Shown here: positions 17,286-26,114 of the stretch, piece by piece
How the letters are laid out: the number at the start of each line of letters is the position of its first letter
Numbering within the stretch: position 1 is the stretch's first letter
Assembly (NCBI RefSeq): GCF_900187265.1
Contig: NZ_LT906450.1
Coordinates: 4,083,444-4,147,443, forward strand
Source: Rhodococcus rhodochrous
Lineage (GTDB): Bacteria > Actinomycetota > Actinomycetes > Mycobacteriales > Mycobacteriaceae
Direction: 5' to 3'
DNA: 64,000 nt
Position numbers and translations under genes: made by a program
The notes under the pieces: model-generated
Database searches by the model: none
Seen by the model: the letters and a program-made list of their open reading frames with translations, nothing else
Told to the model about the DNA's origin: nothing

Positions 17286-17705
17286 CTACAGTCCGACCGC
17301 CTGCGACAGAAGCGGCCACGAGTTGCGCAGATCACCCTCCCACCGGGCCCCACATGTTCTCGGGGTCGCCGCCCTTGACGCGCATGACAGCCTGCACGTA
17401 GGACTGCCCAGCGGCGTGCTCGTCCCGGCGTATCCGCTGTATGCCCCGACCGCCTCGTACAGCTCAGGGGCCGCCGCAACAAGGCCGAGCATCGATGTCC
17501 CGGACATCGACAGGCCCGCAATGGCGTTGCGTCCGATGTCCGAACTCCGTGTCGATGATCGGCGGGAGTTCGTGCGTCAGGAAGGTCGTCCGCATGTTGC
17601 GGCCGAGCGTGGGATCCCGGTTGCGCCAATCGGTGTAGTAGCTGTAGCCGCCGAGGAGCGGTGTGACGACGTGATGTTCTTGCCCGACTGTTCTCGACGG
17701 TCCGA
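17286..17705 (-). pseudogene. antigen-85-type mycolyltransferase remnant, frameshifted
   Basis: Three minus-strand frames together spell a decayed corynomycolyl/mycolyltransferase. The first (about 17700-17520) reads TPLLGGYSYYTDW then TTFLTHELPPIIDTEFG, matching the region before the nucleophile. The next frame has AIAGLSMSGTSMLGLVAAA with the nucleophile elbow and AYSGYAG. The third has VKGGDPENMWGPVGG. At least two frameshifts separate them. The N-terminal third and signal peptide, and the C-terminal His region, are missing. A terminator-like hairpin survives downstream. Intact enzymes transfer mycolates onto trehalose or arabinogalactan, so this supports a mycolate-containing host. It is not expected to make a working enzyme. 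Confidence 0.8.
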
Positions 17706-17822
17706 GCACGCCTCCAAGAGCAGCGCAGACCAGGTCGTCTATCAAAACGGACAATGTGGCACTTCCGTAACTTCCATCGCATCCCGACTCGATCTCATGA
17801 CAGGACATTCCGACACATCACC

Positions 17823-17858
17823 TATAATTGGATCCATTTACTCAATTATTGAATCCAA
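17823..17858 (+). promoter_or_regulatory. promoter with two GntR-type operator copies upstream of the MFS gene
   Basis: A consensus -10 box TATAAT (17823-17828) runs straight into TTGGATCCAT (17828-17837). A second near copy, TTGAATCCAA, follows at 17849-17858, eleven bases before the MFS start codon. The sites match the TTGGATCCAA palindrome found before the other genes of this island. A repressor bound here would block the promoter. Confidence 0.82.
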
Positions 17859-17868
17859 GCGAGGATCC

Positions 17869-19074
17869 ATGTCCATCACTCCGCCAGGTCTCTTGGGGCG
17901 CCGTTTCTGGCTCCTGTTCGCCGCGTCGACGCTCGTGTGCACGACGACCGGCACTGTCGCCCCCGCCCTCCCTCAGTACATCCAGAACGATCTCGGTCAC
18001 AGCGCCACCGTGGTGGGGATTGTCGTGGGCGCGGCGTCGGTCCTGTCCGTGATCGCCAACCCCGTTCTCGGGCGGATCACCGATCGGGCCGGACGCCGCC
18101 GGATGGGAATGTCGGGCGCCGCACTGGGAGTCCTCGGGATGGGGGTGCTTCTGCTGGCCGGCGGGCTGTGGAACGTAGTCGGTGGGCGGGCGCTGTTCGG
18201 GATCGGTGCCATCGCGCTGAACGTCGCGCTCACCGCCTGGGTGGTGGACGCGGCACGGGCGGATGCGCGGGGACGCGCCCTGGGGATGTTCGGCATCAGC
18301 GTGTGGATCGGCCTGGCGGCAGGTCCCCAGATCGGTCAGACTCTGCTGCACGAGTACGGCTTCACCGCCGTCTGGCTCGCCTGCGCCGCCATGCAGGCGG
18401 GGGCGTTCGGGTGCATCGCGGCCGCTCCGCGTCGCCCCCGGACCGCGGTCGTGGACAGGACCCCGCAGAAGTGGGGACCTGTGGTGGCCGCCACCGCCCG
18501 CCCCAGCGCGATCGCCGCGGCCGCGTGGACCGGTGAATCGATCCTGATGTCCTTCCTCATCCTCCATCTCGTCGACCGCGGCGTGCCGTCCACCGGCCCG
18601 ACCGGTGCGGCGGCGGTCTTCACAGTCTTCTCCGCCGGCGTGGTCGGTTTCCGGTTGCTCCTCGGTACCCGGGTGGATCGGTGGCGGCCGCAGGTCACGG
18701 TGGCGGGGGCCCTGGCCGCCACCACCGCCGGTTACGTCGTCCTCGCCTTCGCGAGCAGCTTCCCAGTCGCCGCGATCGGGGCCGCACTGCTCGGCTGCGG
18801 GTTCTCCCCCCTGTATCCGGCACTGCTGATGCTCACCACCGGCCGGCTCCACCCGAACAGCCGCGCGGCGGGGCTCGGTGTGTTCACCTCGGGTGTCGAG
18901 CTGGGCCTCGCCGTCGGGGTGTTCGCCGGCGGCGTCCTCGTGGACCGGGCCGGTGGTGGAGCCGCAATGCTCGGCGCAGCGGGTTTCCAGATCGTCGCGA
19001 TGGTCGTGCTGCTGTGCCGCCCGTGGCGCGTCACCCCCTCCCCCGCACCGGTCGGCGTGGCTGCGGAGGCCTGA
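17869..19074 (+). CDS. MFS transporter of the GntR regulon
   Basis: A 401-residue major facilitator with about 12 hydrophobic segments. The loop GRITDRAGRRRMGM after segment 2 is the MFS signature. The size and lack of a long central loop resemble drug/H+ antiporter-type (DHA1) members. A GAGGA ribosome site precedes the ATG at 17869. It is convergent with the copper amine oxidase gene across a strong terminator. Because its promoter carries the same operator as the catabolic genes, it may carry the pathway substrate or export a toxic intermediate; the direction cannot be told from sequence. Confidence 0.9.
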   Translation: MSITPPGLLGRRFWLLFAASTLVCTTTGTVAPALPQYIQNDLGHSATVVGIVVGAASVLSVIANPVLGRITDRAGRRRMGMSGAALGVLGMGVLLLAGGLWNVVGGRALFGIGAIALNVALTAWVVDAARADARGRALGMFGISVWIGLAAGPQIGQTLLHEYGFTAVWLACAAMQAGAFGCIAAAPRRPRTAVVDRTPQKWGPVVAATARPSAIAAAAWTGESILMSFLILHLVDRGVPSTGPTGAAAVFTVFSAGVVGFRLLLGTRVDRWRPQVTVAGALAATTAGYVVLAFASSFPVAAIGAALLGCGFSPLYPALLMLTTGRLHPNSRAAGLGVFTSGVELGLAVGVFAGGVLVDRAGGGAAMLGAAGFQIVAMVVLLCRPWRVTPSPAPVGVAAEA

Positions 19075-19098
19075 ACGGCACATCCGCGCAGACGAATT

Positions 19099-19130
19099 CG
19101 GCCGCGCCGTCCCGAAGGACGGCGCGGCCG
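19099..19130. terminator. perfect 14-bp hairpin between MFS and amine oxidase genes
   Basis: CGGCCGCGCCGTCC (19099-19112) pairs perfectly with 19117-19130 around the tetraloop CGAA. It is centred in the 71-bp gap between two convergent genes and is probably used in both directions. Confidence 0.88.
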
Positions 19131-19145
19131 CTGCGTTCGATCCGG

Positions 19146-21098
19146 TCAGCTACCGCAGCACGCCGACTCGCCACCGGACTCGGTGGAGCAGTGCGGCGTG
19201 GGCGCGGGGATGTCCATCGCCGGGTTCCGGTCGAAGAAGCCGTCCGGCTCGAACATGAAACCGATCTGCTCGACCGGCATGATCGGCCACTGCTCGGGAC
19301 GCGGGAAGTGCATCACGCCGATGACCGGCCACAGCACCAGTTCGGCACCGTCGAGCGAGCGTCCCTTCTGCTGCCACACCTGCACGCCGTCCTCGCCGGG
19401 CTCGGCCTGGTTCGGGTACTGGCCACCGACGTACTGCTCGGCGGGATCGTAGGGGGTGGCCCACAAGTGGTTGTGGGTGAACGGTGCTCGCCGGGCCATC
19501 ACGGAGTCCGGGGTGGAGAACGGGATCGTGGTGTTGGGCAACAGGAGCCGGTAGCCGGTGGGCTCGCCGTAGCGGTTGGTGCGCTCGGCGCTCTCGATAC
19601 GCCAGTGCCGCGAGACCGACGCGTCGTTGCGCTGGGCCGCGTCCTTCTCGTTCAGCAGCGGGACCCGCACGGTCCGCACCGCATTGCCCCAGGGGTTTTT
19701 CTCGGGGTCCGGATCGACCTCGGCATGCTCCTCGACGATCCGGTTGAGCGGTCCGTCGATCGCGGTGTCCAGGCGCAGGCCGAAGAAGTGCTGGTGGTTG
19801 GGGGTCTGGACGTTCTTGGAGACGACCCGGCCGTAGGGGGCCTCCTCACCCTCCTCGATTCCGGAGGCCGACATCAGGCCGGTGAGTTTGACGGCGAGCT
19901 TGATGGTGCCGTCCTGGTGCAGCGACCAGTAGAAGCCGTAGTCGTAGTTCGCAACGGTCTGGAAGTTGGAGATGATGAGCTTGCGGGCGCGGCGCACCTG
20001 CCCGACGTCGCGACGCATGTCGGTGTGCTTCCACAGGACGCTGTCGTCCTCTTCGTGCATGCAGATCGCCTGCGGAATGGTCCGGCCCACCCCGTCGCCG
20101 CCGAGCACGGTCGCGTCGAAGTAGTGGATGACACCGAGGCAGTCGCATCCGAGCGCGAGGGAGTTGGTCAGCGGGCCGGCACCGTACTCACCCCAGTCGA
20201 AGAAGTTCTTGCGGTACTGGGTGGAGTTCGAGTCGAGGTACGGGACGTACATCTCGTTGCAGGCGACACGCTTGAGGATCGAACGGCCCTTGAACGTGAG
20301 GTCGTACAGTACGAGGCCCTCACGGTGGGTGAAGCCGAGGCGGAACTCCCAACCCTGCCAGGTGACCTTCCATCCCTCGACGTCGAAGCTCGTGCCTTCG
20401 GGCTGGACGACCTCGAGCGGGGCGAGACCCTCACGGTCGGGCTCCCACAAGCCGTTGTCGTAGTTGCCGGTCTCCTCCGAGATCGGCACGACACCGTGGT
20501 CCTCGACCTCGAGGACCTCCATGGTCTGCATATCGATGATGGGCACGACCCCCTGCACGGGGCGGGCGTAGCCGTTGTCGTCCTCGTCCACGCGGTGCCA
20601 GACGGTGCCCCAGGTGACGCGGCGGTCCTTGTACTCGTCGGGCACGAATCCGCCCATCGACTCCGCGTCGACCATCACGAGCGAGACGTCGGTGATGCCA
20701 CGCTTGGCGAGGGCGGCGCGGAACTCGGGGTTTTCGCGGCAGGCCTGGGCGGCGGCGCGGGCCTCCTCGGAGGTGATGCCCGGACGACGGGGGTCGATGG
20801 CGCGCCAGTCGCGGATCCGCGACTCCTCGCCGAGGAGGACGTCGACCTCCCAGGCTTCGTTGTTGCCGTAGTCCATGACCACGAGACCGACCTTGCGCTC
20901 GCCGGCCGGTGCCGCGCCGGCGAGGACCGCGCGGGCATGGGCCTCGTCGAGCGTGGCACCCCAGAAACGGAGCCGGTCGCCGGTGCGCGCGTCGGCACGC
21001 ACCAGGGCCACGGCGGCGTCGATCTCCTCACGGGCGAGCGGATCGAGCGGGTGGCTGCTGACGGCGACTTTGCCTTGCGTGGGTGCGTAAGCGCTCAC
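19146..21098 (-). CDS. copper-containing primary amine oxidase (TPQ type)
   Basis: Oxidises a primary amine to the aldehyde, releasing ammonia and hydrogen peroxide; 650 residues, close to Arthrobacter phenethylamine oxidase. The TPQ precursor Tyr385 lies in TVANYDYG (consensus TxxNYD/E), the catalytic base Asp301 in FFDWGEYG, and the copper ligands are His435 and His437 (NHQHF) and His597 (GVMHFP). All match the known spacing, so the enzyme should be active. There is no signal peptide. I chose the GTG at 21098 because AAGGAG lies just upstream; the longer frame would run through the operator at 21145-21154. The amine substrate cannot be read; arylalkylamines are usual for this size class. 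Confidence 0.96.
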   Translation of the reverse strand: MSAYAPTQGKVAVSSHPLDPLAREEIDAAVALVRADARTGDRLRFWGATLDEAHARAVLAGAAPAGERKVGLVVMDYGNNEAWEVDVLLGEESRIRDWRAIDPRRPGITSEEARAAAQACRENPEFRAALAKRGITDVSLVMVDAESMGGFVPDEYKDRRVTWGTVWHRVDEDDNGYARPVQGVVPIIDMQTMEVLEVEDHGVVPISEETGNYDNGLWEPDREGLAPLEVVQPEGTSFDVEGWKVTWQGWEFRLGFTHREGLVLYDLTFKGRSILKRVACNEMYVPYLDSNSTQYRKNFFDWGEYGAGPLTNSLALGCDCLGVIHYFDATVLGGDGVGRTIPQAICMHEEDDSVLWKHTDMRRDVGQVRRARKLIISNFQTVANYDYGFYWSLHQDGTIKLAVKLTGLMSASGIEEGEEAPYGRVVSKNVQTPNHQHFFGLRLDTAIDGPLNRIVEEHAEVDPDPEKNPWGNAVRTVRVPLLNEKDAAQRNDASVSRHWRIESAERTNRYGEPTGYRLLLPNTTIPFSTPDSVMARRAPFTHNHLWATPYDPAEQYVGGQYPNQAEPGEDGVQVWQQKGRSLDGAELVLWPVIGVMHFPRPEQWPIMPVEQIGFMFEPDGFFDRNPAMDIPAPTPHCSTESGGESACCGS

Positions 21099-21144
21099 GG
21101 CGTGCTCCTTCTGTGAACGGGTATCGGGTACCGAAGACGATTTT

Positions 21145-21154
21145 TTGGATCCAA
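21145..21154. promoter_or_regulatory. GntR-type operator, perfect TTGGATCCAA, amine oxidase promoter
   Basis: A perfect 10-bp palindrome lies 46 bp upstream of the amine oxidase GTG, in an AT-rich stretch. It is identical to the copies before the Rieske, amidohydrolase and binding-protein operons. Confidence 0.85.
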
Positions 21155-21244
21155 TAATTTCGTTACTGTATCCGAAAGTCGAGCGCATGGCGCGTCGATG
21201 TGGCGACGGCAACACGGAAAGGAGTTTGGTAGGTTGGCATCCGA

Positions 21245-21265
21245 TTCGATCCAAGTTGGATCCGA
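21245..21265. promoter_or_regulatory. paired operator-like sites upstream of the GntR gene
   Basis: TTCGATCCAA (21245-21254) and TTGGATCCGA (21256-21265) each differ from the TTGGATCCAA palindrome at one position. They are spaced 11 bp centre to centre, one helical turn, and lie 81 bp before the regulator start. The arrangement suggests autoregulation with a weaker double site. Confidence 0.7.
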
Positions 21266-21346
21266 TTCCGTCGGATCGATGCGCGGCGCAGACGCCGGAG
21301 ATTCACGCGGTGCGGGGGGCGCGCCGCCCTGCAGAAGAGGTCACTG

Positions 21347-22042
21347 ATGAGCGACACCAGTACCGGGCACGCTTTGGTGGACGACACCGCAGCGGCCATC
21401 CGAGCGAAGATCATGTCCGGCGAGATCCCGATCGGCGCCCAGCTCCGGCAGGCCGAACTCGCGAAATCCCTCGGCGTCAGCCGCACCCCGGTGCGCGAGG
21501 CCCTGCGGCAGCTCCAGGCCGGAGGACTGATCGAGGTCGTCCCCAATCGCGGTGCGGTCGTGCGCGTCCCGGTTCCCTGGGAGGTCCGGGAGGCCTACGA
21601 GGTCCGCGCCGAACTCGAGGCCCTCGCCTGCGAGCGGGCCGTCGACCGGATCACCGACGACGCTCTCGAGGAGCTGAGGGAGACGAACCGCGTTCTGCGC
21701 GAGACCCGCCCGGAGCCGACCGAACCGGGCCGGCCCGGCGCCAGCACCCTGGCGAACGACCGCTTCCACACCCTCATCCACGAAGCAGCCGGCAACGAGC
21801 GGCTCTCCCGGGTGATCGCCCAGCTCAACGAGACCTTCCCCCGGAACGTCTCCGCCACGGTGCTGCAGGACAATTCGCGGCACCGCGAGGACAACCTGCG
21901 CGAGCACGAACAGATCGTGGCCGCCATCGAGGCCGGCGACCACGCGGCGGCACGCGAGGCGATGCGCCGGCACGTCCTCAGCGCGGGCGAACAGCTCGCA
22001 CGCTGGTACGAGCGCCGGTCCTCGACCGTCTTCAAGGGCTGA
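21347..22042 (+). CDS. GntR-family regulator with FCD domain, likely regulator of the island
   Basis: A 231-residue transcription factor. The winged helix is in residues 10-75 (AAAIRAKIMSGEIPIGAQL, SLGVSRTPVREALRQLQAGG, VPNRGAVV). An all-helical FCD ligand domain fills 80-215, with the metal/ligand-type residues of the family in NDRFHTLIHEAAGN and HEQIVAAIEAGD. An AGAAGAGG ribosome site precedes the ATG. It is the only transcription factor between 17.8 and 43.7 kb and is divergent from the amine oxidase. Operator-like palindromes stand before itself and all other units, so it is the best candidate for the factor binding TTGGATCCAA, probably as a repressor released by a pathway metabolite. Confidence 0.94.
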   Translation: MSDTSTGHALVDDTAAAIRAKIMSGEIPIGAQLRQAELAKSLGVSRTPVREALRQLQAGGLIEVVPNRGAVVRVPVPWEVREAYEVRAELEALACERAVDRITDDALEELRETNRVLRETRPEPTEPGRPGASTLANDRFHTLIHEAAGNERLSRVIAQLNETFPRNVSATVLQDNSRHREDNLREHEQIVAAIEAGDHAAAREAMRRHVLSAGEQLARWYERRSSTVFKG

Positions 22043-22070
22043 CGCCCTTCGAGAACCGGAGAACACGGAG

Positions 22071-22105
22071 GCCGGCCCGGACGCCCCTGCGGCGTCCGGG
22101 CCGGC
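22071..22105. terminator. perfect 15-bp hairpin between GntR and fusion enzyme genes
   Basis: GCCGGCCCGGACGCC (22071-22085) pairs perfectly with 22091-22105 around a 5-base loop. It lies in the 74-bp gap between convergent genes and probably terminates both. Confidence 0.88.
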
Positions 22106-22116
22106 TCGTCTTCCGG

Positions 22117-24474
22117 TCAGACCCGGGCGGGGGCCAGCATCCGGCCCGGCTCCAGGAAATCCAGATCGGGCCGCGACACACCCGTCACCAGGTCCGCGAG
22201 CGCCTCTCCGACGGCGGGTCCGAACTTGAATCCGTGGCCCGAGCACGCGGCCGCCACGAGGATCTGCGGCGTCTCCGGCAGCGGCCCGAGCGCGAAGCGA
22301 TTGTTCGGTGCCATCGTGTACCGGCAGGACAGTGAGCCCACCACCGCTCCGTCCGCGGCGGGCAGGAACCGGCGGACCAGAACGTGCAGGACGTCGATCT
22401 CGCTCTGCGACACCGGCTTGCGCGCGGTGGTGAGGTCGTCCTCGGGACCGTGATCGAGGCCCACCTTGAGGGTGTCGCCACCGTAGGACGGGATGCCGTA
22501 CATGAGGCCGACCCCGGGCACCTCGATGGAGAACGGGCCGAGGTTCGGCGGCGCGAGCATCTCCGGCCGGGACCCGGCAACGTGGATGTTGACGATGCGC
22601 ACCACGTCGAGCACGGGCGCGAACTGCGGGAGCAGCTCCGAGATCCACGGCCCGGCGCAGACGACCACGCGGGCGGCCCGGATGCGGCCGGCGGTCGTGG
22701 TGACCACGGCGCCGTCGCCGTCGGGATCGATGCCGAGCACCCGGACACCCTCACGGCGGTCCACTCCGGCACGCCGGCCGATCGCGGTCAGCTGGGCCAT
22801 CGCGGCCGCGGCGTCGACGACACCTGCGGCGGGGTCGTAGAGCGCGCGGAAGCCGGCACCGAGTTCGAGGCCGGGGAAACGCCGGGCCGCCTCAACGTGG
22901 TCGACCATCACGCAGTCCGGCCCGTCCAGCCCGGACTCGGCGTCCAGCGCGCGGGCGTAGAGGCCACCGGTCGTGGTGATCAGCGGGCGGGCGACCTCCT
23001 CCTCGAGTTCGGCCCAGGCCCGGTAGGCACGGTCGACGAGGGGGTACCAGATCGGATTCGGGTAGGCGCGCCGGATCATCCGGGCACGGCCGTGCGAGGA
23101 GCCCTCCACGTGTCCTTCGGAGAACTGCTCGAGCTGGATCACCCGCACACCGCGCCGGGCCAGCTGCCACGCGGTGGAGTTGCCGTGGATACCGGCGCCG
23201 ACGACGACCACGTCCGTCGATTCCGCTGCCTCCACCGGCGCCGACCGGCGCGGGGCCAGGTCGGCGAGCGACGGGGTGGCGGGCAGTGGCACCCGCACCA
23301 CTCCCTCGGGTTCCTGCAGCACCTCGACGAGGGCGTCGAGGTCGTCCTCACCGTTGTAGACGTGCATCGAAGCGCGGACCACCGCGTCGATCCCACGGTC
23401 GCCGAGATCCCACTGGGCGTGGGCGGCAGGTACGGCGACGACCCGGATCCCGCGGCGGCGCAGGTGTTCCTTGACGTCGAGCGCGGATCGTCCGTCCACT
23501 CCGAAGGTGACGATGCCGCCACCCGCGGCCGGCGGATCGAGGACGGTGACACCGGCGACCCCGGCGAGCTTCGCACGCAGCAGGCTCCCGAGATCGCCGA
23601 TGTGGCGGGTGATCGCATCGATGCCGGTGGCGAACGCCTCGTCGAGGGCGGTACCGAGGCCGAGTTCGAGTGCGTGCGAGGCCTCCCAGGTCTCGAACCG
23701 CACCGCCGAGTCCTTCAGCTCGTAGGAGTTGTCGGCCTTCCACAGCGCTCCTCGCACGTCCGGCGAGCCGGGACGCAGGGTCTCGCGCGCGGCCGGCGAG
23801 ACGTAGAGCAGGCCGGTGCCGCGCGGCCCGCGCAGGAACTTGCGTCCGGTGGTGACGAGGATGTCGCAGCCGATCGTCGCGACGTCCACCGGCAGCTGGC
23901 CGACGGACTGCGTCGCGTCGAGCAGGTAGGTCACTCCCGCTGCGCGGCACAGTGCTCCGACCTCGGCGACGGGTTCGACGAGTCCGGAGGAGGTGGGCAC
24001 GTGTGCGACGGTGACGAGGCGGGCAGACCTCTTCAGGGCGCCGGCGAGGGCGTCGAGGTCGATGCGGCCGGCCGCGTCGTTGGGGACGACCTCGATCTCG
24101 ATGCCGAGGCTGTCGCGCAGTTCCAGGAGGTGCAGGGCCGAGCTCACGTAGCTCGACCGGGAGACGAGGACGCGGTCGCCGCGCTGCAGTCTCAGCGCGG
24201 CGAGGGCGCGGTGCCAGCCGTCGGTGGCGCTGTTCACCAGCGCGATGTCGGTGGAGTCGGCACCGAGCAGCCGGGCCGCACTGTCGTACACCGCGTCGAT
24301 ACGCCCGCGGGCGAGGGCGTCGGCCTCATACCCACCGATGCGGGACTCGAGTTCGAGGTGCTGCCGCACCGTGGACAGCACCCCCGAGGAGAGCAGCGCG
24401 GCGCCCGCGGCGTTGAGGTGGTGGGAGAGGCCGGCCCCGGGCGTGTGCGCGCGGTGGTCTGCAACGTCGATCAC
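22117..24474 (-). CDS. class V aminotransferase fused to a sarcosine-oxidase-like flavoenzyme
   Basis: A 785-residue two-enzyme fusion. Residues 1-388 are a PLP fold-type I, class V aminotransferase/desulfurase-like domain with Asp186 (LLDATQS) and the PLP Lys212 in TTGRKFLRGPRG. A 30-residue linker leads to residues 420-770, a monomeric sarcosine oxidase/N-methyltryptophan oxidase-type domain. It shows the FAD site VVGAGIHG, the family segment EGSSHGRARMIRRAYP, a candidate covalent-FAD cysteine (Cys717 in SCRYTMAP) and CSGHGFKFGP. The GTG start has AGGAG upstream. It is a separate unit with its own operator at 24538. An amine could be oxidised by one half and handled by the PLP half, but the reaction is unknown. 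Confidence 0.9.
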   Translation of the reverse strand: MIDVADHRAHTPGAGLSHHLNAAGAALLSSGVLSTVRQHLELESRIGGYEADALARGRIDAVYDSAARLLGADSTDIALVNSATDGWHRALAALRLQRGDRVLVSRSSYVSSALHLLELRDSLGIEIEVVPNDAAGRIDLDALAGALKRSARLVTVAHVPTSSGLVEPVAEVGALCRAAGVTYLLDATQSVGQLPVDVATIGCDILVTTGRKFLRGPRGTGLLYVSPAARETLRPGSPDVRGALWKADNSYELKDSAVRFETWEASHALELGLGTALDEAFATGIDAITRHIGDLGSLLRAKLAGVAGVTVLDPPAAGGGIVTFGVDGRSALDVKEHLRRRGIRVVAVPAAHAQWDLGDRGIDAVVRASMHVYNGEDDLDALVEVLQEPEGVVRVPLPATPSLADLAPRRSAPVEAAESTDVVVVGAGIHGNSTAWQLARRGVRVIQLEQFSEGHVEGSSHGRARMIRRAYPNPIWYPLVDRAYRAWAELEEEVARPLITTTGGLYARALDAESGLDGPDCVMVDHVEAARRFPGLELGAGFRALYDPAAGVVDAAAAMAQLTAIGRRAGVDRREGVRVLGIDPDGDGAVVTTTAGRIRAARVVVCAGPWISELLPQFAPVLDVVRIVNIHVAGSRPEMLAPPNLGPFSIEVPGVGLMYGIPSYGGDTLKVGLDHGPEDDLTTARKPVSQSEIDVLHVLVRRFLPAADGAVVGSLSCRYTMAPNNRFALGPLPETPQILVAAACSGHGFKFGPAVGEALADLVTGVSRPDLDFLEPGRMLAPARV

Positions 24475-24537
24475 GAAGCACTCCTGGATTGAAGGGGCGA
24501 GATCGCCCGGTCCGCTTTGTATACCGACACTATCAGA

Positions 24538-24547
24538 TTGGATCCAC
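24538..24547. promoter_or_regulatory. GntR-type operator upstream of the fusion enzyme
   Basis: TTGGATCCAC matches the island palindrome at nine of ten positions. It lies 63 bp upstream of the GTG start of the aminotransferase-flavoenzyme gene and downstream of the terminator that closes the preceding operon. Confidence 0.8.
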
Positions 24548-24572
24548 TAATGTCGTGCCGTGGACAGACGAA

Positions 24573-24613
24573 AACGGCATCCGCGGAACACTTTTCGTTC
24601 CACGGATGCCGTT
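24573..24613 (-). terminator. 17-bp hairpin after the aldehyde dehydrogenase gene
   Basis: Arms 24573-24589 and 24597-24613 pair at 16 of 17 positions around a 7-base loop. It begins 21 bp after the aldehyde dehydrogenase stop and separates that operon from the fusion-enzyme unit. Confidence 0.88.
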
Positions 24614-24634
24614 TCGACAGCACGAACACCGCGC

Positions 24635-26089
24635 CTACAAGGCCACGACCACACTCTTCGGTTCGCAGAATCCGAAGAGTGCCTCGTCGCCGAGATCCCG
24701 GCCGACACCCGAGTCCCCGAGCCCACCGAAGGGCAACGCGGGGTCGAAGACGTTGTAGGTGTTGATCCACACCGTGCCGGCTCGCAGCCTCGCCGCCATC
24801 CGGTGGGCCCGGGAGACGTCCTTCGTCCAGACACCCGCGGCGAGACCGTAGTTCGTGTCGTTGCCGATCGCGATCGCCTCCTCCTCGTCCTCGAAGGGGA
24901 TGACCCCGACCACCGGCCCGAAGATCTCCTCGCACGCGATGGTCATCGAGTTGTCGACGCCGACGAACAGGGTCGGTTCGACGAAGAAGCCCGGCAGATC
25001 GGGCACCCCGCCACCGACGAGCACCTGCGCGCCCTCCTCGCGGCCGATGGCGATGTAGCGCAGGACCTGCTGCCGCTGCTCCTCGGACACGAGGGGACCG
25101 ACGGTTATGCCACCGTCAAGGCCGTTGCCCACGGGTACCTTCCTTACCGCCGCAGCGAGCCGCTCGTGCATCTCGTCGAGGATCGAACGCTGCACCAGCA
25201 ATCGGCTTCCCGCCGTGCACATCTGACCGGAGTGCCCGAAGGAGGCGCGCATCGCGGTGAAGACGGCGGCGTCGAGATCGGCGTCCTCGAAGACGATGTT
25301 GGGGCTCTTGCCGCCGAGTTCGAGGGTGAGCCGCTTGCTGGTGGGGGCCGCCGCTGCCATCACCGCGCGTCCCACCTCGGTGGAGCCGGTGAACGACACC
25401 TTCGCGACCCCGGGGTGTTCGACGAGCCGGGCACCGACGCGACCGTCGCCGGTGACGACGTTGACCACACCGGCGGGGACACCGGCCTGCTCGCACAGCG
25501 CCGCGACCCGCAGCATCGTCAGCGGCGTCTGCTCGGCGGGCTTGACCACGACGGTGCAGCCGGCGGCGAGCGCGGGGGCGAGCTTGAAACAGCCCGTCAT
25601 GATGGGGAAGTTCCACGGCAGGATGAGCGCGGCCACCCCGACGGGTTCGCGGGTGGTGTAGACGTGGTGGTCACCGGCGATCGGGACGGTGGTGCCCGTC
25701 AGACGTGTCGTCGCTCCGGCGAAGTGCCGGAAGGTGTTCGCGCTCGACTGCGTGTCGGCGCGGGACCGCTCGATGGGCTTGCCGTTGTCGCGGGTCTCGA
25801 GCACCGCCAGTTCCTCGAGGTTCTCCTCGATGAGATCGGCGATGCGGGTGAGGATCCGGGCGCGTTCGAGCGGCGGCAGGGTGCGCCAGCGTCCGTCCGC
25901 GTGGGCGGCGGCGGCCGCGGCGACCGCGGCGTCGACGTCCTCGTCGGTGGCCGATACCGCGCGGGTGAGGACCTCCCCGGTGGCGGGGTCGAGGACGTCG
26001 AAGCATTCGCGGTCGCCGGCGGGGATCCACCGGCCGTCGATGTAGAACGGTTCGGCGGCCGAGACGGCGGGTTCGGTGATGAGGGTCAA
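24635..26089 (-). CDS. NAD(P)-dependent aldehyde dehydrogenase
   Basis: Oxidises an aldehyde to the acid, 484 residues. PWNFP carries the oxyanion Asn (about residue 160). The cofactor site shows FTGSTEVG, the general base Glu257 lies in LELGGKSPN, and the nucleophile Cys291 in GHSGQMCTAGSR. I chose the TTG at 26089 because CAGGAG lies eight bases before it; the next start would cut conserved sequence and the longer frame overlaps creatininase. It is the third gene of the amidohydrolase-creatininase-dehydrogenase operon. It is the natural partner for the copper amine oxidase, whose aldehyde product it would remove. Confidence 0.95.
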   Translation of the reverse strand: MTLITEPAVSAAEPFYIDGRWIPAGDRECFDVLDPATGEVLTRAVSATDEDVDAAVAAAAAAHADGRWRTLPPLERARILTRIADLIEENLEELAVLETRDNGKPIERSRADTQSSANTFRHFAGATTRLTGTTVPIAGDHHVYTTREPVGVAALILPWNFPIMTGCFKLAPALAAGCTVVVKPAEQTPLTMLRVAALCEQAGVPAGVVNVVTGDGRVGARLVEHPGVAKVSFTGSTEVGRAVMAAAAPTSKRLTLELGGKSPNIVFEDADLDAAVFTAMRASFGHSGQMCTAGSRLLVQRSILDEMHERLAAAVRKVPVGNGLDGGITVGPLVSEEQRQQVLRYIAIGREEGAQVLVGGGVPDLPGFFVEPTLFVGVDNSMTIACEEIFGPVVGVIPFEDEEEAIAIGNDTNYGLAAGVWTKDVSRAHRMAARLRAGTVWINTYNVFDPALPFGGLGDSGVGRDLGDEALFGFCEPKSVVVAL

Positions 26090-26114
26090 CGAAGAAACTC
26101 CTGACAAGCGTGGA

